Part shown: in pieces, positions 1 through 8,156 of the stretch
How the letters are laid out: the number at the start of each line of letters is the position of its first letter
How positions within the stretch are numbered: the first letter of the stretch is position 1
DNA from: Lojkania enalia
Lineage: Eukaryota > Ascomycota > Dothideomycetes > Pleosporales
Length of the DNA: 11,162 nucleotides
Direction: 5' to 3'
Assembly (NCBI GenBank): GCA_010094045.1
Contig: ML986596.1
Location: forward strand, 6,760 to 17,921
Translations under genes and position numbers: made by a program
Notes under the pieces: model-generated
Database searches by the model: none
Told to the model about the DNA's origin: nothing
What the model saw: only the letters and a program-made list of their open reading frames with translations

Positions 1-68
1 TAGCCGCTTTAATAGTTTAGCCGCTTTAATAGTTTAGCCGCTTTAATAGTTTAGCCGCTTTAATAGTA
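1..68. repeat. 17-bp tandem repeat, four copies, at the window's left edge
   Basis: Four consecutive copies of the 17-mer tagccgctttaatagtt are seen, the last differing only at its final base. The array probably continues to the left of the window. It lies directly upstream of the transposase fragment that starts near 69, so it either truncates that copy or expanded inside it. Identical copies in a heavily mutated neighbourhood suggest recent expansion, or units too short for RIP to act on. No function is implied. Confidence 0.95.
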
Positions 69-937
69 GAATACGTTAGTAGATATATATTAACTACTAA
101 TCTTTAATAACTATAACAGTTATAACTCGCTTAATTTCTAGAAACTCTATAAGGAATAAAATATTATTCTATTCTATATACTAGCTTATTTATTATATCT
201 ATTATAACTACTAGATATAGAATACTTCTTACTATTAAAGTATATATATAGAAATTAGATCTTAGTCTTAATATATAATTATATTAACTATATTATAAAA
301 TTTAAGTTCTTTCTAGCCTTTAAAACTACTTTTAATATATTAATTATAAAGGATAATATCTATATAAACTTTTAAGAAGTTAGTTTAATCCTATTTAATC
401 TAGAAATAGTACTTTTAAGGCTTAATATAAAACTTTATATACTAATATTACTAGTATAAAATAATATTCTATAGAAAGTAAAAATACTAAATAATATATA
501 TAAGCTAGAAGCTTAATTAATATTAATTTATAATCGGATTTAAAGGAATATAAACTCTTTACTAGCTTCTATTATTAAGAGGCTAAATTAGCTTAAAAAG
601 GGTTCTATAAAAGTAATATATTAAATCGGGTTAATATATAATAAAATTATCAGCTTTTAAAAAGTAAATAAAATAGAAATAAAATAGAAATAAAATAGAA
701 ATAAAATAGAAATAATAGAAAAAAAGGCGGATTTAAGTATAAAAGACCCTAATAAAAGTATAAGAAGAGATAATTATTACTAAAAAGGATAATAAGAAGA
801 AAACTCGGGCTATAATACGCTAATTTAAGGTGTAATTAGATATAAGTAGATAGTATAAAATATATTATAGCTACTATAGTAAAACTAGATATAATTTTTA
901 TATATATTAGAAGAATATAGAAGTTTTTATAGAATAA
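69..937 (+). pseudogene. Fot1/pogo-type DDE transposase, C-terminal part, RIP-degraded (copy A)
   Basis: A cut-and-paste transposase of the Tc1/mariner superfamily, pogo/Fot1 branch, recognised from ordered motifs in one plus-strand frame. The box before the second catalytic acid reads LLIFNNYNSY where LLIFDGH is expected, so that Asp is Asn at 106-108. The LLQPLDxGCF-like box keeps its Asp at 214-216. The spacing of 35 intervening residues fits DD35D. The usual C-terminal tail follows: a PFNPE-like stretch near 385-405, an RLNxKLxTPTPP-like stretch near 415-450, a helical region to about 660, a Lys/Arg-rich stretch, and a CX2CX4HX4C knuckle at 866-907. All four knuckle ligands now read Tyr. 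The frame changes once, between about 640 and 830, where an 11-bp repeat sits. The probable stop is at 935-937. The N-terminal DNA-binding part and first catalytic acid are missing to the left. Its tail differs from that of copy C, so it is a different family. Confidence 0.82.
666..718. repeat. 11-bp minisatellite inside transposase copy A
   Basis: Four perfect copies of aaataaaatag (666-709) are followed by a shortened nine-base copy (710-718). The unit is not a multiple of three. It lies exactly where copy A changes reading frame between its helical region and its zinc knuckle, so expansion here probably caused the frameshift. Confidence 0.95.
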
Positions 938-1004
938 TTATATAAGTTATAAATTGCTATTATATTATTTAGTTGTTAAACTATACGTATATAAAGGTTA
1001 AAAA

Positions 1005-1515
1005 AGTTAATAAAGTAGACTACTTATTTATATAAACTATCTACTTATAAGGTATATTATAACTTTAATAAGACTAGCTTTTAGATAAGTATAATTAGGG
1101 TTATAAAAGTTATTAAAAGCTTAGAAAAATATATAAAACTTAATCTTATATAGTTAAATAATTAGAAGTAGATTACTATTATCTAGAATATCTATATAGT
1201 AGAGTATATTTATATTTCTATTTAATATAAGAAAATAGATATATTATATAATTAGAAGCTTTTAGTATCTAAAAATAACTAGATAAAAATACGCTTAATT
1301 TTAAGTAGTTAAAGTATTTTAATACTTATATAAAAGTATATTAGATAAGAATATATTAGCTACTAATTCTAGATAGCTATAAAAACTACCTTAACTAGAA
1401 TTTTAAGAACTACTACTTTAAAAATAAGATTCTTACCTTCTATATACTAGTTTATTTATTATATATCCTCTAGCTATTTAATATAGTTTACTTTAAGCTT
1501 TTAAAGTAGAAGTAT
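1005..1515 (+). pseudogene. Fot1/pogo-type transposase fragment, close relative of copy C (copy B)
   Basis: The central DDE part of a pogo/Fot1-type transposase, recognised by side-by-side agreement with copy C. The first acid box reads YNFNKTSF, so the Asp of NFDETGF is Asn at 1067-1069. A stretch matching the YKKIDIxYDWKLxVSKN block of copy C follows near 1215-1270. The second box reads LILDSYKNY with its Asp intact at 1372-1374. The third box has Asn at 1480-1482. The last two are 36 codons apart, as in copy C (DD35D). Relative to copy C, about a dozen residues are missing around 1195-1205, and there are small indels between the first and second boxes. Similarity stops after a KYS motif near 1510, and the zinc-knuckle tail of copy C was not found. 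Both ends are therefore truncated or replaced. No terminal inverted repeat is visible. The left boundary is uncertain. Confidence 0.78.
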
Positions 1516-1845
1516 TCTTAATATATTATTATAAGAGGCTATAAGTAGAGATAATAAGGCTTATCTAATACTTAGTATAGTATACTATATATAGATCTTA
1601 GGTGTTGTATAAAAGAATAGCTAAAGAGTAAGCTAAATATAAGATAAGTAGAAAGATAAAAAAGAAGAAGAAAATATATATACTAAAGTAAACGCGCTAT
1701 ATATAGATATTAGAAGAAATATAAAAATACTATAATAGTACCTCCTTCTTTAAAAAGTAGCTACAATTAACAATTGTAGCTATAATATAGAGACTTGGTA
1801 TAACTAGTTGTCTATTTTATATAGAGTAGAACTGTTTCTAGCTAG
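1516..1845. other. Unassigned RIP-altered DNA between copy B and the satellite
   Basis: No family was recognised. Read on the plus strand in the frame of copy B, it gives a Lys/Arg-rich stretch near 1620-1680 with in-frame stops of the kind RIP makes from Gln codons, so it may be a foreign 3' end of copy B or another element. The part from 1740 to 1845 keeps more CA/TG than its surroundings and contains the hairpin at 1758-1782. Confidence 0.5.
1758..1782. repeat. Perfect 11-bp inverted repeat (hairpin)
   Basis: The arms tagctacaatt and aattgtagcta pair perfectly around a three-base loop (aac). The arms hold CA and TG steps that RIP would normally have removed. It could be a terminal-repeat junction of a lost element or a chance survivor; no T-tract suggests a terminator. 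Confidence 0.85.
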
Positions 1846-1985
1846 CTAGTATCTAATATAATAAGTAATATACTAAATAAACTTAATATAGTTATTATAT
1901 TACTAATAGAATAGAAAACTAGTATCTAGTATAATAAGTAATATACTAAATAAGTTTAATATAGTTATTATATTACTAATAGAAT
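1846..1985. repeat. Satellite array, left part (73-bp unit plus interrupted unit)
   Basis: Two units, each beginning with ctagtatcta, start at 1846 and 1919 (period 73). Both share the block built around taatatactaaa and ttaatatagttattatat. The second unit is cut at 1985 by the left LTR of the retrotransposon and resumes at 10642. The array therefore predates the insertion. Confidence 0.9.
1981..1985. repeat. Target-site duplication of the retrotransposon, left copy
   Basis: AGAAT here matches AAAAT at 10637-10641 in four of five positions, the difference being a transition. Counting one copy only, the interrupted satellite unit is 67 + 41 = 108 bp, exactly one normal period. That fixes both the duplication length (5 bp, usual for Ty3/gypsy) and the LTR borders. 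Confidence 0.75.
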
Positions 1986-2318
1986 TATAATAGCCTCTAA
2001 CTAGCTAGGTATAGGATAGGGTAGTAACTAAGAGTAATTATATACTACGAGAGGATTATTCTTATAAACTTATAATAGAAGTATATAAGTAGAGTATATA
2101 AAAGATATTTAAGTTAACTATAAAGAGTTATAAAAGCTAGAGTTATAAGGTTGTTAAATATAATTTATTTTTTTACTAGTTCTTCCTACTTAGTTATTTA
2201 GTTAACTAAGTTGCTAAGTATATTATATATTTTATATTAGCCTTATTCTTCTAGCTATATAGATTTCTAGATCTTAATTAAATCTAGTATAAAAACTATT
2301 ATAGGAGTATTTATAATA
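1986..2318 (-). repeat. 3' LTR of the chromovirus (333 bp)
   Basis: A direct repeat of 10270-10636. Both copies begin tataatagcctctaactagc and end in ataata on the plus strand, as expected if TG...CA ends were turned to TA...TA. Most differences between the copies are transitions, with a few transversions (for example near 2168-2185). Near 2190-2222 it has an imperfect palindrome built from cttagtta/taactaag; the other LTR carries 34 more bases there. Confidence 0.93.
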
Positions 2319-2462
2319 CTACTTTCCCCTTTTAAGCTCTTAGCTTAAGAGTTTTCCCGTTCTAAACTAGTATATAGTAGAGTTAATATACTATTTTTAC
2401 TAAAACTATATATATTTCTAATATCTCCCCTTTATTATTTAACTCTAGATAGATACTATTAT
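2319..2462. other. Polypurine tract and short 3' untranslated region of the chromovirus
   Basis: On the minus strand 2321-2333 reads as a purine run (aaaaggggaaagt). It lies immediately inside the 3' LTR, where the plus-strand DNA primer of LTR elements belongs, and this position supports the LTR border and the element's orientation. A short inverted repeat (ctctta/taagag) overlaps 2336-2352. Nothing else is recognisable to 2462. Confidence 0.75.
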
Positions 2463-2935
2463 ACTAATTATATAAACTATTTAGGTAAGGCTATTATACC
2501 TTATTTCTAGTATTTCTATAAGGGGTTAACTTATAAGATAGATAAGAAGAAGATACCTAAAAAGTTATATTATTTAGAATACCTTTATACTAGTATATAT
2601 TTATTATATAATACAAATTGTAATACTTAGATTACTTATATATTATAATCCCGTACTACTAGTTCGTTTCTAATTCTTTCTAGTAGTAAAGTAGAATACT
2701 AAAGTTGTAAAATTAGAGGAGAAGATTTGTCTAGCCTAAGAAGAGTTAGAATAACCTTTTAATAAGGTAGTAGCAGCTTATATAAAGATTTAGTATCTTT
2801 ATAAAATTCGCGAGTAAGTAAAATATATGTAGGTAGAGTGTTATAAATATACGTAGGAGTAGTTTAAGAAAGAAGAAAAGGCAGATTATAAGGCGGGTTT
2901 TCTTCCTAAAATAGAGTTGCCTTCTATAATATAAC
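2463..2935 (+). pseudogene. Antisense reading frame inside the chromovirus: Cys-rich N-terminus plus coiled coil
   Basis: Plus-strand reading opposite to gag-pol, between the chromodomain and the 3' LTR. In one frame (2463 to about 2630) there is a pattern that, with Tyr read back as Cys, gives CX2CX6C near 2502-2534 around FYKGLTYKIDKKK, then CX2CX5C near 2560-2590. In the next frame (about 2641 to 2935) runs an acidic, Gln/Lys/Glu-rich segment with the heptad-like look of a coiled coil (LEEKICLA, KIREQVKYM, FKKEEKADYKAGFLPK). Stops fall where CAG/CAA codons are expected. An indel near 2600-2640 separates the halves. Such Cys-pair plus coiled-coil proteins resemble hypothetical proteins I recall as common in fungal genomes, but that is memory, not a search. 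It could be an extra gene carried by the element or a captured host gene. It could also be a fortuitous frame, though the two features follow each other on the same strand. Confidence 0.5.
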
Positions 2936-2944
2936 TAATATTAT

Positions 2945-4330
2945 TTAATTCTACTACTCTATCTCTAGACTTCCTTTATAAATTTAGGTTTTATAATATA
3001 TCTATAATACTATAGGGCTAAGATTTTCTTCTAGTTTTTAAGTATTATTCTATAAGTTCTTATATTTATCTACTTCTAACTATTTAATTAGATAGTATTA
3101 TTTACTATTCTATATCTTATACTTTATTATTCTCTTAACTTTCTATTTCTAGTCTTCTCTATATATATTTATATTATATACTACTAGTTTAGTATTTTAG
3201 AGTATCTTTTTTATAAGTATAATATAGAAGGTTATATAGATTTTTATAATTATAGATAATTTAAGTTAATAGTTTACGAGTAATATTTATTCTTTAATTT
3301 TATATAGTCTAATTTTAATATAATCTAGTTTACTACTTAGTTGTTTACTTTAAATATTTTATTATAGTAGCTAGACTTTTTCTCTCTTTTTAAAGTAAGA
3401 TAGTTATTTATATTTCTTATTATAGTATTTCTTTATAGTATATTATAGAAACTAGAAGTCTTTCTTTAGTAAGTTTTATATTTATTAAATAATCTTAACT
3501 TATTTCTATACCTACGGTACTTATAATACTACTTTAATTAGGGTATTATAGATTTTTAGTTTATACCTATAGTTTACTATAAATAGTAATACTCTAGTTA
3601 TACTATATATAGCGCTATTATATACGAGTTATACTATTAGTAGTAGTATTATCTAATTATTTTATCTATAGTTAAAGTAGTACTATAAGTATTACTCTAC
3701 TATTTAGTTTATTTATTCTATCTATCTATCCGTTTATAAGTAAAATACTATAAATATCTTATATTTAATTTTTAGTAAGTTTATAATTATTTGCTAAAAT
3801 TTTAAAGTAAACTTAGTATTTTAGTTTATAATTATCTTCTATAGTACCCTATATTATACGACAATCTATTTTAAAAAGATGTTTGCAACTTATTCTACTA
3901 GTAATACTTTATTATAGAGAATAAAGTAGGTGTATTTTATAAGTATATTTACAATTATTATAATAGAATTATATACTTCTCTCTTAGGGTAGTCTTTTAA
4001 CTTTAGTAGTTTAATAATAAAGTCTATAGTAACTTCTATTTATAGTCTAATTAGTATTTTTAGGTTCTATAATAGTTTATAAAGTATATATCTATTAGGT
4101 TTATTCTATTAGTAGTCTACGTATTCTTATAACGTATTTTTTACCTATTCTCTTACTTTAGAAAAGTAGAATCCTCTAAGGATTTATTCTAGTATTTTCT
4201 CTATTCCTTAATATCTATATATAGGGGCTTTATAGAATTACCTAATAAACTCTTTTCTAACTTTAACTAGTATATAGATTTAATTATAGATGTATAGTAG
4301 TCTATCTATCTATCTATTCTAGTTCTTATT
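2945..4330 (-). pseudogene. Chromovirus pol: integrase and C-terminal chromodomain
   Basis: One minus-strand frame. The zinc-binding N-terminus is seen as YRYQG near 4208-4222, where HGHQG is usual, and as EYVDY at 4112-4126, where a CX2C pair is usual; all these ligands read Tyr. In the catalytic core the first Asp is intact at 4022-4024 (TIDFI). The second has become Asn at 3824-3826, in the box that normally reads SDRDTKFTS. The Glu of the QTDGQTER-like box is kept at 3716-3718. The last two have 35 residues between them, giving D-D-35-E. The chromodomain lies at about 2995-3110: YYLIK, then an acidic stretch and KLEENLSPIVLQ, matching the YLVKWxGY...WEPxxNL pattern of heterochromatin-targeted integrases. 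The frame differs from RNase H upstream, so an indel lies between about 4228 and 4500. The end near 2945 is approximate and abuts the antisense frame. Confidence 0.85.
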
Positions 4331-6257
4331 CTTAGAGTTCTTTAGGTATTCTATCTATTACTATTCTAATTAGTATTATCTAGCTTACTTCTTTAATAAT
4401 AGTTATTACTATAAGTCTTAAATAATTATATACTATACTTCTATCTTATTATTTTTTTAGTAGTATAGCTATAGTTCTATTTTCTTACTTATATTCTAGT
4501 AGTCTACTTAATACGTCTACTCTTTGGTTTTATTTTCTACTAATATAGATAATCTTAAAGTCGAATATAGCTAGTTTTTATAACTATCTAATCTATCTAG
4601 AGGTAAGAGTTTTAGTAGTAAGAAAGGTAGTAAAGTTTTTATAGTTGTAATAGACTTTAGTTTACTATTTTACTCTTTATAAGTATATACGCTACTCTTT
4701 AAAGTATACTATAATAGTTAGAAGTTCTTAGTTATATATATTATAATTTATCTCTACTAGTATAAGTTTTTATAAATAGTATACTACTAGGTATTATTTT
4801 CTATTATAGATTTATATAAGAATTCCGGCTATTCTTATCCCTAATATATTAGTTTCTATAAAAGCTTTCTTTTCTAGGTTATAGAGTTTTAGTACTAGTT
4901 CTTATTAGAATTATTTCTTAACTTCTTAGAAGGTTTTTTCTTATTTATTTCCCTATATAAAAGTAATATTTTTTCTTAATAGTTAAGTTAAGAATATAGT
5001 TATATTACTCTAATTATTTATAAAGGTTTAATAGAAGTTATAAAATCCTATAAAAGATTAAATATCTTTAATTAACTTTAGGGTTAACTAGTCTCTAATT
5101 ACTACTAATTTATTTAGGTCTATTTATAGTTGTTCTAGTTTAATAATAAATCCTAAATAGTCTATTTATATAGTATAGAATTTATATTTTCTTACTTTAA
5201 GGTATAATTTTACTACTTATAATACGCGTAGTATTTATTTAATATATTTCTTATATTCTTACTTTATTTTTAAATATATAAGAACGTTATTTAAGTATAC
5301 TATATAGAATTATCTAAAGTAGGGTCTTAGTACCTTATTAATTCGTTTTTAAAAAGTAGCTAGTATATTAGTAAGTTTAAATAGTATAACTAGGTATTTA
5401 AAGAGTCTCTTTTTCGTTCTAAATACTATTTTCTATTTATCTCCTTTTTTAATATAGATCTAGTAGTATATATTTTAGATGTCTAATTTTATAAAGATAG
5501 TAGCTTCCCTTAATTAGTCTTTTAAGTTATAGATAAGTAGTAAGAAGTACTAATTCTTAATTATAATATTATTAAGAATATAATAATTAATATATATTTA
5601 TAGATCTATTATTCCTTTCTTATCTATAAAAAGTATAGGGTATACTATTAGTAAGCTTAATTCTTAGATTATTTCTTTCTTTAGGTACTTGTCTATATAT
5701 TATTCTAGAGCCTCTACTTCTCTTAGTATTAGGCTATATATTAATCTATATCTAAGTTCTTTTTCTAGTTATAGTTTAATTTTATAATCGTATTCTCTAT
5801 ATTTAGATAGGTATTATAGTAGTTCTTAGAGTTGTTCTATTAAGTATTAGTATTTCTTAGATATACTATATAATATGTTTCCTATTAGAAACAATTCTTT
5901 TACTACTTCTTTTACTATTATAGTAAGTTGTTCTTTAACTAGCTGGCTAGAGTTTTTAAGAATAATTCGTCCCGTTTACTAGTTTATCTAATAATTTTCC
6001 TTTCTTTACTATAGAATCTCTAGGATAATATTATAGTTAGTAATTTCTATAATTTAGAAGGTTTATTCTTATTGGGTTACTCCTAGGATTTTAAACTCTT
6101 CTAGTTCTATAGTATATATAACCTTCTTTTAAAAGTCTTTTTCCTCTATAGTTTAGATTATATAGAGTTATTCTAGTTATACTATAAGTATTCCTTTTCT
6201 AGCAATATAGTTATTAGCTATAAAGTTTTTTATTACTCTACTATTAATAAGTATATA
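4331..6257 (-). pseudogene. Chromovirus pol: protease, reverse transcriptase, RNase H
   Basis: A single minus-strand frame with no net indel over this span. The protease active site DSGA reads NSRV, its Asp being Asn at 6243-6245. RT runs from about 5640 to 5100. PILFIDKKG is followed by the motif A Asp, kept at 5481-5483 (KLDI), then KGD, FRTKK and a degraded FGLTNAPATF box. The catalytic YLDD reads YLNN at 5286-5297, followed by VLIY. The connection keeps DYLGFIIK (about 5142-5165) and SFIGFYNFY. RNase H has its FIETDAS box as FIETNIL, with Asp to Asn at 4848-4850, and ends near a DVLSRLL motif around 4510. Stop codons stand mostly at expected Gln, Trp or Arg positions. The protease reading is interrupted at 6257 by the nested transposon and resumes at 8112 in the same frame, because the insert plus duplication is 1,854 bp, a multiple of three. 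Confidence 0.9.
6256..6257. repeat. TA target-site duplication, left copy, of nested transposon C
   Basis: TA at 6256-6257 and TA at 8110-8111 flank the inverted repeats, the standard signature of Tc1/mariner-superfamily insertion. In a TA-rich sequence this alone would mean little. The inverted repeats and the rejoining protease frame support it. Confidence 0.8.
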
Positions 6258-6311
6258 ACGTAAAGCACCACTGAGCCAGCTATACTACTGAGCCGGCCAC
6301 TTTTTCTTAGC
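6258..6311 (+). repeat. Terminal inverted repeat of transposon C, left
   Basis: Pairs with 8056-8109 over about 54 bp, starting acgtaaag and ending ttttcttag. About eight positions differ and all are transitions, as RIP predicts. It contains two copies of a short direct repeat (ctgagccagc and ctgagccggc), the usual place for paired transposase-binding sites. Several CA/TG steps survive here. Confidence 0.93.
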
Positions 6312-6340
6312 ACCACCAACACTATATATAAGACCTTAAT

Positions 6341-7985
6341 TTACTCGCTATCTATAAGAGAACCTACGTACGAGATACTTAGACTAGATTTAAAAGAAGC
6401 TTCTATATCTTTTTAGCACGTACGAGCGTTATACCTAGTCTTTCTACAGTTCCTATAGTACCGTTAACTAGATTAAGCTAGTTCCTTACTACTACTACTA
6501 CTACTAGCCTTCTTAGATCGCTAAGAAGCTATAGATGCCTCAGCAGCTCTATACGAAGCTCCCTTACTATACTCTATTATACTACTATACTGGATTCGCT
6601 TCCATTTACATATTTTATACTTCGTTATAACCTTTAATTACTCTTTAAACTCTATAATCTAGTAGCTTATAAGAGCGTTTTAATATAGTATTAATTTAAC
6701 TCCTTTTATTAGCTGTAAGAAGCCTTCTTTAGCTTCTTTTAGTAATCGTACGAAGGACCTCTGTATAAGAGTTAATTATAATCCGAATTCTTATGTGTTA
6801 CTTAGTATTTTTAACTACTATAGTATTTCTAGTAGGGGTACCTCTAGTAGTATATATAACCGGACTTTAAAGCGCTTAAGAACAACCTATATATTAATAG
6901 GAACTAGTTTAAATACTTTAAAAGCCTTTTTATAGTTCTTATACGTAAATATATTAAAAAACGCGTCTTTAAAAGCTAGTAAGAAGCCTTTCTTATTAAT
7001 ATAGTAGATGCGTTAGTATATTAAGTCTTATATGCGTTAGGAGTACTTTAACTTTAATAGTAAGAAGTATACTATATTAAGTAGCTGTAGGATATATAAT
7101 AAATATACTAGTATATAGAGGGTGAGGATCTTTCGTATAAGGTAATAATCCTTAAAATCCTAGTTTAGATAGCTCTTATAGCTATTAAGAATAAGTAGCC
7201 TATATAACTCTATCTAACGCGTCTTTATATACGCGTTAAAATACTTCAACTATTTAAAACTAAGCTTATTATTTATCTATCTATTCTTAGAAACTGAGAG
7301 CTTCCAGTCGTACGGTATATCTATCTTCTTATACTATACTAAGATATAGACGCGTCCTTTATAGATAATAAATAGTAGAGTTGTATACCTAGCAGTATAG
7401 ATACTCTAGATTACTATAACCTACTCCTAATTACCTAGCTAAATAAGCGTAGGTTTTATATAGTATTCTAAACCTATAATAACTTTTATAGAGCTAATTA
7501 TATCTATCTAAAAGCCTATCTTATTAAAGTTATAGATATTATCTTTATAGATACTATACTTAGCTACTATCTCTTATACGAGCTTAAACCACGCGTTAAT
7601 AACCTCTAAATCTTCTTATAATATCCTTTAATAGTCCTTTACTCGATTAAAAACTATTTTAAGCTTATTTATACGCGATATAAATCGTTTAAACTAGTTC
7701 TTACCTATAAATATCTTACCCTATATACGTAATAGTTTATCTACTATATCTACCACCTTATAAAGCTGTAGTATAAATCCTTGCAAATTAAGGTTAAGAA
7801 TATATTATACGATTATCTACTCTTTAGTTACTATAAGCTTTATATAATTTAGTTGAGTTTAAGATTAAAAGGTAATTCTATAAAGCTAGTTAGAAAGCTA
7901 CTAGTATTATACGTTAAAAGCTACTGCAGCGCGTTATACGCTTTAAAATTAGCCTAAAGTATAGGCCTAAAGGGCAAGTTTAATT
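6341..7985 (-). pseudogene. Transposase of transposon C (pogo/Fot1 DDE family), RIP-inactivated
   Basis: One continuous minus-strand frame of about 548 codons, broken only by RIP-type stops. The N-terminus has a helix-turn-helix-like stretch near 7900-7960 (RAAVAFNV), then a CENP-B-like DNA-binding region with TKE...YILNLNLQGF near 7760-7835 and GKN*FKRFISR near 7675-7710. Next comes AWFKLV near 7585-7605. Catalytic positions are Asn at 7523-7525 (YNFNKIGF for NFDETGF), 7184-7186 (LLILNSYKSY for LLILDGHGSH) and 7076-7078 (LLNIVYF for LDVGCF). The last two have 35 residues between them. The tail has FKLVPIN, LKRFKVRL, a Ser run coded by six repeated triplets at about 6487-6506, and a CX2CX4HX4C knuckle at 6416-6457, of which the first Cys and the His read Tyr. 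The stop at 6341-6343 appears to be the native one. The start codon is not identifiable. Confidence 0.9.
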
Positions 7986-8055
7986 CTACCTTCTTAATTA
8001 GATAGATTAGCTTTATATTATTAAGATATAGCGTTGCGTACGGAAAAGTTGCTAT

Positions 8056-8109
8056 ACTAAGAAAAAGTGGCCAGTTTAGTAGTATAGCCGGCTTGGTGGT
8101 ACTTTACGT
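8056..8109 (-). repeat. Terminal inverted repeat of transposon C, right
   Basis: Reverse complement of 6258-6311 apart from transitions. It ends ctttacgt at 8109, followed by the right TA duplication (8110-8111). The inner edge is where similarity is lost, near 8056. Confidence 0.93.
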
Positions 8110-8111
8110 TA

Positions 8112-8156
8112 TACCTTATAGCTATAATATCGTTCTAGTATTATAAGATAGTATTC
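8112..8156 (-). pseudogene. N-terminal piece of the chromovirus protease, cut off by transposon C
   Basis: Continues the protease frame found at 6257 and leftwards. After removing 6258-8109 and one TA, the codons read straight through from YSYKVY (8112-8129 plus the flank) into ILINS, the altered IDS active-site box. That continuity, with no base missing, is the best evidence for the exact insertion point. The frame differs from the zinc-knuckle frame upstream; the switch lies near 8150 and could be an original gag-pol frameshift or a later indel. Confidence 0.72.

Larger units (their letters stand above)
6258..8109 (-). mobile_element. Fot1/pogo-type DNA transposon, 1,852 bp, complete but RIP-inactivated (copy C)
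   Basis: Bounded by about 54-bp terminal inverted repeats beginning acgtaaag, flanked by TA on both sides, and carrying one intronless transposase frame on the minus strand. Length, TA duplication, long inverted repeats and a roughly 550-codon DDD transposase all fit the Fot1/Pot2 group of fungal pogo-like elements. It lies within the chromovirus protease and is therefore younger than it. It visibly keeps more CA/TG and CG (for example several acgcgt sites) than the retrotransposon around it, so it has taken less RIP. It is dead: all three catalytic Asp codons read Asn. Confidence 0.93.

Noticed and set aside
3939..3955. Asp-to-Asn change at 3947-3949 as a lost integrase catalytic residue
   Set aside because: This Asp belongs to the conserved VDRLTK-like box and is not one of the D-D-35-E residues. 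The catalytic positions are 4022-4024, 3824-3826 and 3716-3718.
4309..4329. Short tcta microsatellite in the pol region
   Set aside because: About five tetranucleotides in sequence already composed of ta, tc and ct steps; no consequence can be assigned.
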